Part shown: positions 16,977 to 19,012 of the stretch, in pieces
Layout: each line of letters opens with the position of its first letter
Position numbering within the stretch: position 1 is the stretch's first letter
From: Coemansia sp. RSA 922
Taxonomy: Eukaryota; Kickxellomycota; Kickxellomycetes; Kickxellales; Kickxellaceae
Direction of reading: 5' to 3'
NCBI GenBank assembly: GCA_027577415.1
Contig: JANBQS010000396.1
Span: forward strand, 1 to 19,012
DNA: 19,012 nucleotides
Translations under genes and position numbers: made by a program
The notes under the pieces: model-generated
Database searches by the model: none
What the model was told of the DNA's origin: nothing
Seen by the model: only the letters and a program-made list of their open reading frames with translations

Positions 16977-18647
16977 CTAGCAAATAGCTTTTAAAAGTCG
17001 GTTGAGTTGAGGTGCATATTTGATAAACCGTCGACTGTTGAGTGCGTCGGTTATCTTGGCATGGCTGTCTTGAATATATATAGGCCTTAAATTTACCCGC
17101 CAAAGATTGGGACATACCAGTGCCAACCACAAAATATTATCAATGGTTTCAGGAGTGAGCATGCAGCGTGAATAATCCATTCTCCAAACCCGCATATTCT
17201 TTCCCACATCACAATATGCAGAAGATATATGGTCAGGCAGTTCCTCGGATGGAATGTTCTCAAGCACTTGTCCCAGACAATATATGCTGCCTCTAAGCTC
17301 AATAAGGGCCGGAAGTACCTTTAATAGGCTTAGCACATCAAAAAGTGGTAGACCAAGTATACTAATTTGAAACACCTGGATGTTTTGGAACCCTTGGCCA
17401 TGTTGCGCTGCTCTTACGCAGATACTGGCTATTCTCGATACTGGCGCTGTCAAGAATTTAGCAGCACTGACCAAACAATTTAAGAACTTGCTTATATCCA
17501 CTTTGGAATTAGCAGAAGAGTCCCGTTCAGAACTACAACTGGTGATATATACATGCCGCAGGGCCTTGTTTTTGTTCTCAAATACTCGCTCCCGGCTAAG
17601 TACATCAATAGTTTCATAATCTAGAGAGATATGCAGATACTCCAGGGTGGTTGTATTGCCTCGGAATAGCACGTCGTTATGAAATGGATATGATGTGCCC
17701 AGTCTCAAAGCCTTTAAGACAGGAAAAGGTACAGTTGAATTTGCCATTTTATTTGTATCAGGATCGCTGTGGGCATATGAGGTCAGCATCAAATGCTCCA
17801 TGTTTGGATATACAACCGCGTTGCCATTTATATCATAGATAAGAGTATTAGCATTGTTTAGGGCAATTCCCAGGATCTTAAGCGTACTTGCGGACCTATG
17901 CATCAGGCTTGTGCCCAAATCTGATGCTTGCGTAACACTTAGGCTGACAAGTGAAAGTGACAGAATAAAGCCAACTGATGATATATTTAACGCTTCTATT
18001 GATGTTAGGTCAAAGCTTGCGCGTTTAATGCCGGCATATATCTCATTCACAAGTGTCACCAGTATTTCTTCATCCAAATTATTGCCACCACTTTCCTTAA
18101 TGTTTATGATTTGTGTCTGGCCTTTACGCCATTTTATCTCTGCTGTCGTTGCTGCTGGTGCCATTGCCTTGAGTAATTTGGCAAACTCAAGTACATTATT
18201 AATGGCAGTTTCTTTCGCATTAACGTGTTGGGTCTCACGGTCTGCTACTTCAACAGTTAGCTTGTAAGCCTGAGGAAAACACTTTGTGTCTCTGATGTAG
18301 TCAACCAAAAGACTGTTAGCAGCTCCACTAAGAACACATGCCATGGGAACCTATACGTGAATCCCCCGAGCCAGGTTGGCGGCATTACGTGGCAGAGTAT
18401 TTTCTGTAACCCACTCTTGACGTTTAAGACTTACTTTATTTGTCTTTATGACAATATCAAGCTTTCTCCACAGACATTCAAGGGCTACCTGTCGCCAAGC
18501 TGAATTCACTTTCAGCAACTCCCTTACACGGGTCTCATTGTAAGTGTCCCCAGACAATGTTGACCACTGTTCATTTACGATCCACTTAATAATTAAACGT
18601 AGGACATCTTCAGGAAGTGCCTGAGCAGGCGACAAGTGGTTGGACAT
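16977..18647 (-). pseudogene. F-box/leucine-rich-like protein gene interrupted by an in-frame TAG
   Basis: One continuous frame of 557 codons, counting the final stop, is broken only by TAG at 18351-18353 (codon 99). The first part (98 residues) has an F-box-like LPEDVLRLIIKWIVNEQW (about 11-28) and a VNSAWRQVALECLWRKLDI motif, typical of F-box-adjacent helices in fungal families. After the stop the same frame resumes VPMACVLSGAANSLLVDYI and continues 455 residues with Leu-rich repeat-like strands (MEHLMLTSYAH, LKALRLGT, LEYLHISLDYE, NLWRVNLRPIY). No other frameshift is present, so inactivation, if real, is recent. Alternatives are a sequencing error, a strain allele, readthrough or an unrecognised small intron. 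An intact protein would be an SCF ubiquitin-ligase substrate adaptor by family analogy; substrate unknown. Confidence 0.68.
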
Positions 18648-19012
18648 GGTGGCTAATAAAGGCTTGTTAAAAAGTGCTTGTAGTTAGATGGTTTGGAAAA
18701 ATATAATAATTGCAGATAAAAAAGCAAAAGAAAGAAATGATAGGCAACCCTCCCTCTAAGCATCTCTACTCATGGTTGTACAATTCTTTGGATGCCTTTT
18801 GCAATGAGGCTTTGAACTGGGCTTGACAAAAGGCCAAAGAAAACAAAGAAGGCAAAGCTTTGAGGCCACCTGTTTGTGAACCACCTATACCACCATGTAA
18901 AGAGCTATTGGCCTATTAAAAAGACAATGGCTAACTGTGCCAGTTAGAAGAAACAAACTCGAAATTATCTGGTGATAGCCTTGCTTTTAAGAAAGCGACC
19001 AAGTGGGGGTAT
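18648..19012. other. AT-rich non-coding DNA upstream of the F-box-like gene
   Basis: No gene is seen. The stretch just upstream of the ATG must hold the F-box gene promoter. The rest has short purine-rich words such as AAAGAAA and CTTTGAGGC, and TTGCTTTTAAGAAAG at 18981-18995. The latter two also occur in the non-coding left part of the window (665-673 and 708-722), which hints at a shared dispersed repeat family. Confidence 0.45.

Noticed and set aside
18316..18356. Small intron explaining the TAG in the F-box-like gene
   Set aside because: The only nearby GT...AG pair gives about 29 bases, very short and not a multiple of three, so it would break a frame that is otherwise continuous.
1..19012. 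tRNA, rRNA or an intact transposable element
   Set aside because: I saw no convincing A/B box pair with cloverleaf potential, no rRNA sequence and no transposase or reverse transcriptase motifs on either strand.

Overview
The window looks like nuclear DNA of a filamentous or zygomycete-type fungus. The genes are long, intron-free reading frames with fungal signatures: the Fab1-complex scaffold Vac14, a KIN1/KIN2-type polarity kinase, a secreted GH15 glucoamylase, a yeast-YJR142W-type Nudix enzyme and an F-box/leucine-rich protein. The lack of introns, very short gaps between genes and the diverged F-box/LRR protein together suggest an early-diverging lineage such as Kickxellales. That placement is inference; no ribosomal or other marker gene is present.

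Layout. Positions 1-950 are AT-rich or CT-rich non-coding DNA. They hold a pyrimidine satellite with a recurring CTAACC core (1-215), then three diverged copies of a 50-90 bp module (271-577). A TATA-like box precedes an orphan 112-codon frame (951-1289). From 1852 to 16716 the DNA is gene-dense: a DUF4743/Nudix hydrolase (+), a 1300-residue KIN1-like kinase (+), a glucoamylase (-), VAC14 (-), a Nudix-fold protein with an eroded Nudix box (+), a CAT-type amino acid permease (-) and a small secreted proline-rich protein (+). The right end (16977-18647, -) holds an F-box/LRR-like gene interrupted by an in-frame TAG, followed by AT-rich non-coding DNA.

How the genes relate. They do not form a cluster for one pathway. 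VAC14 (vacuolar PI(3,5)P2), KIN1 (polarity and exocytosis), the permease and the secreted glucoamylase all touch membrane traffic or nutrient acquisition, but nothing here shows joint regulation. The architecture is the clearest shared property. Two convergent pairs are separated by only 14 bp and 87 bp, so their transcripts probably overlap. Two divergent pairs share promoters of about 550-600 bp, one with twin CACGTG boxes and one with GATA-type and TGACTC motifs.

I did not find a convincing new multi-gene system. The best leads are the degenerate Nudix box, the in-frame stop in the F-box gene, the possible Kex2-processed C-terminal peptide of the small secreted protein, the large insert in the kinase catalytic core, and the repeat-rich left edge.
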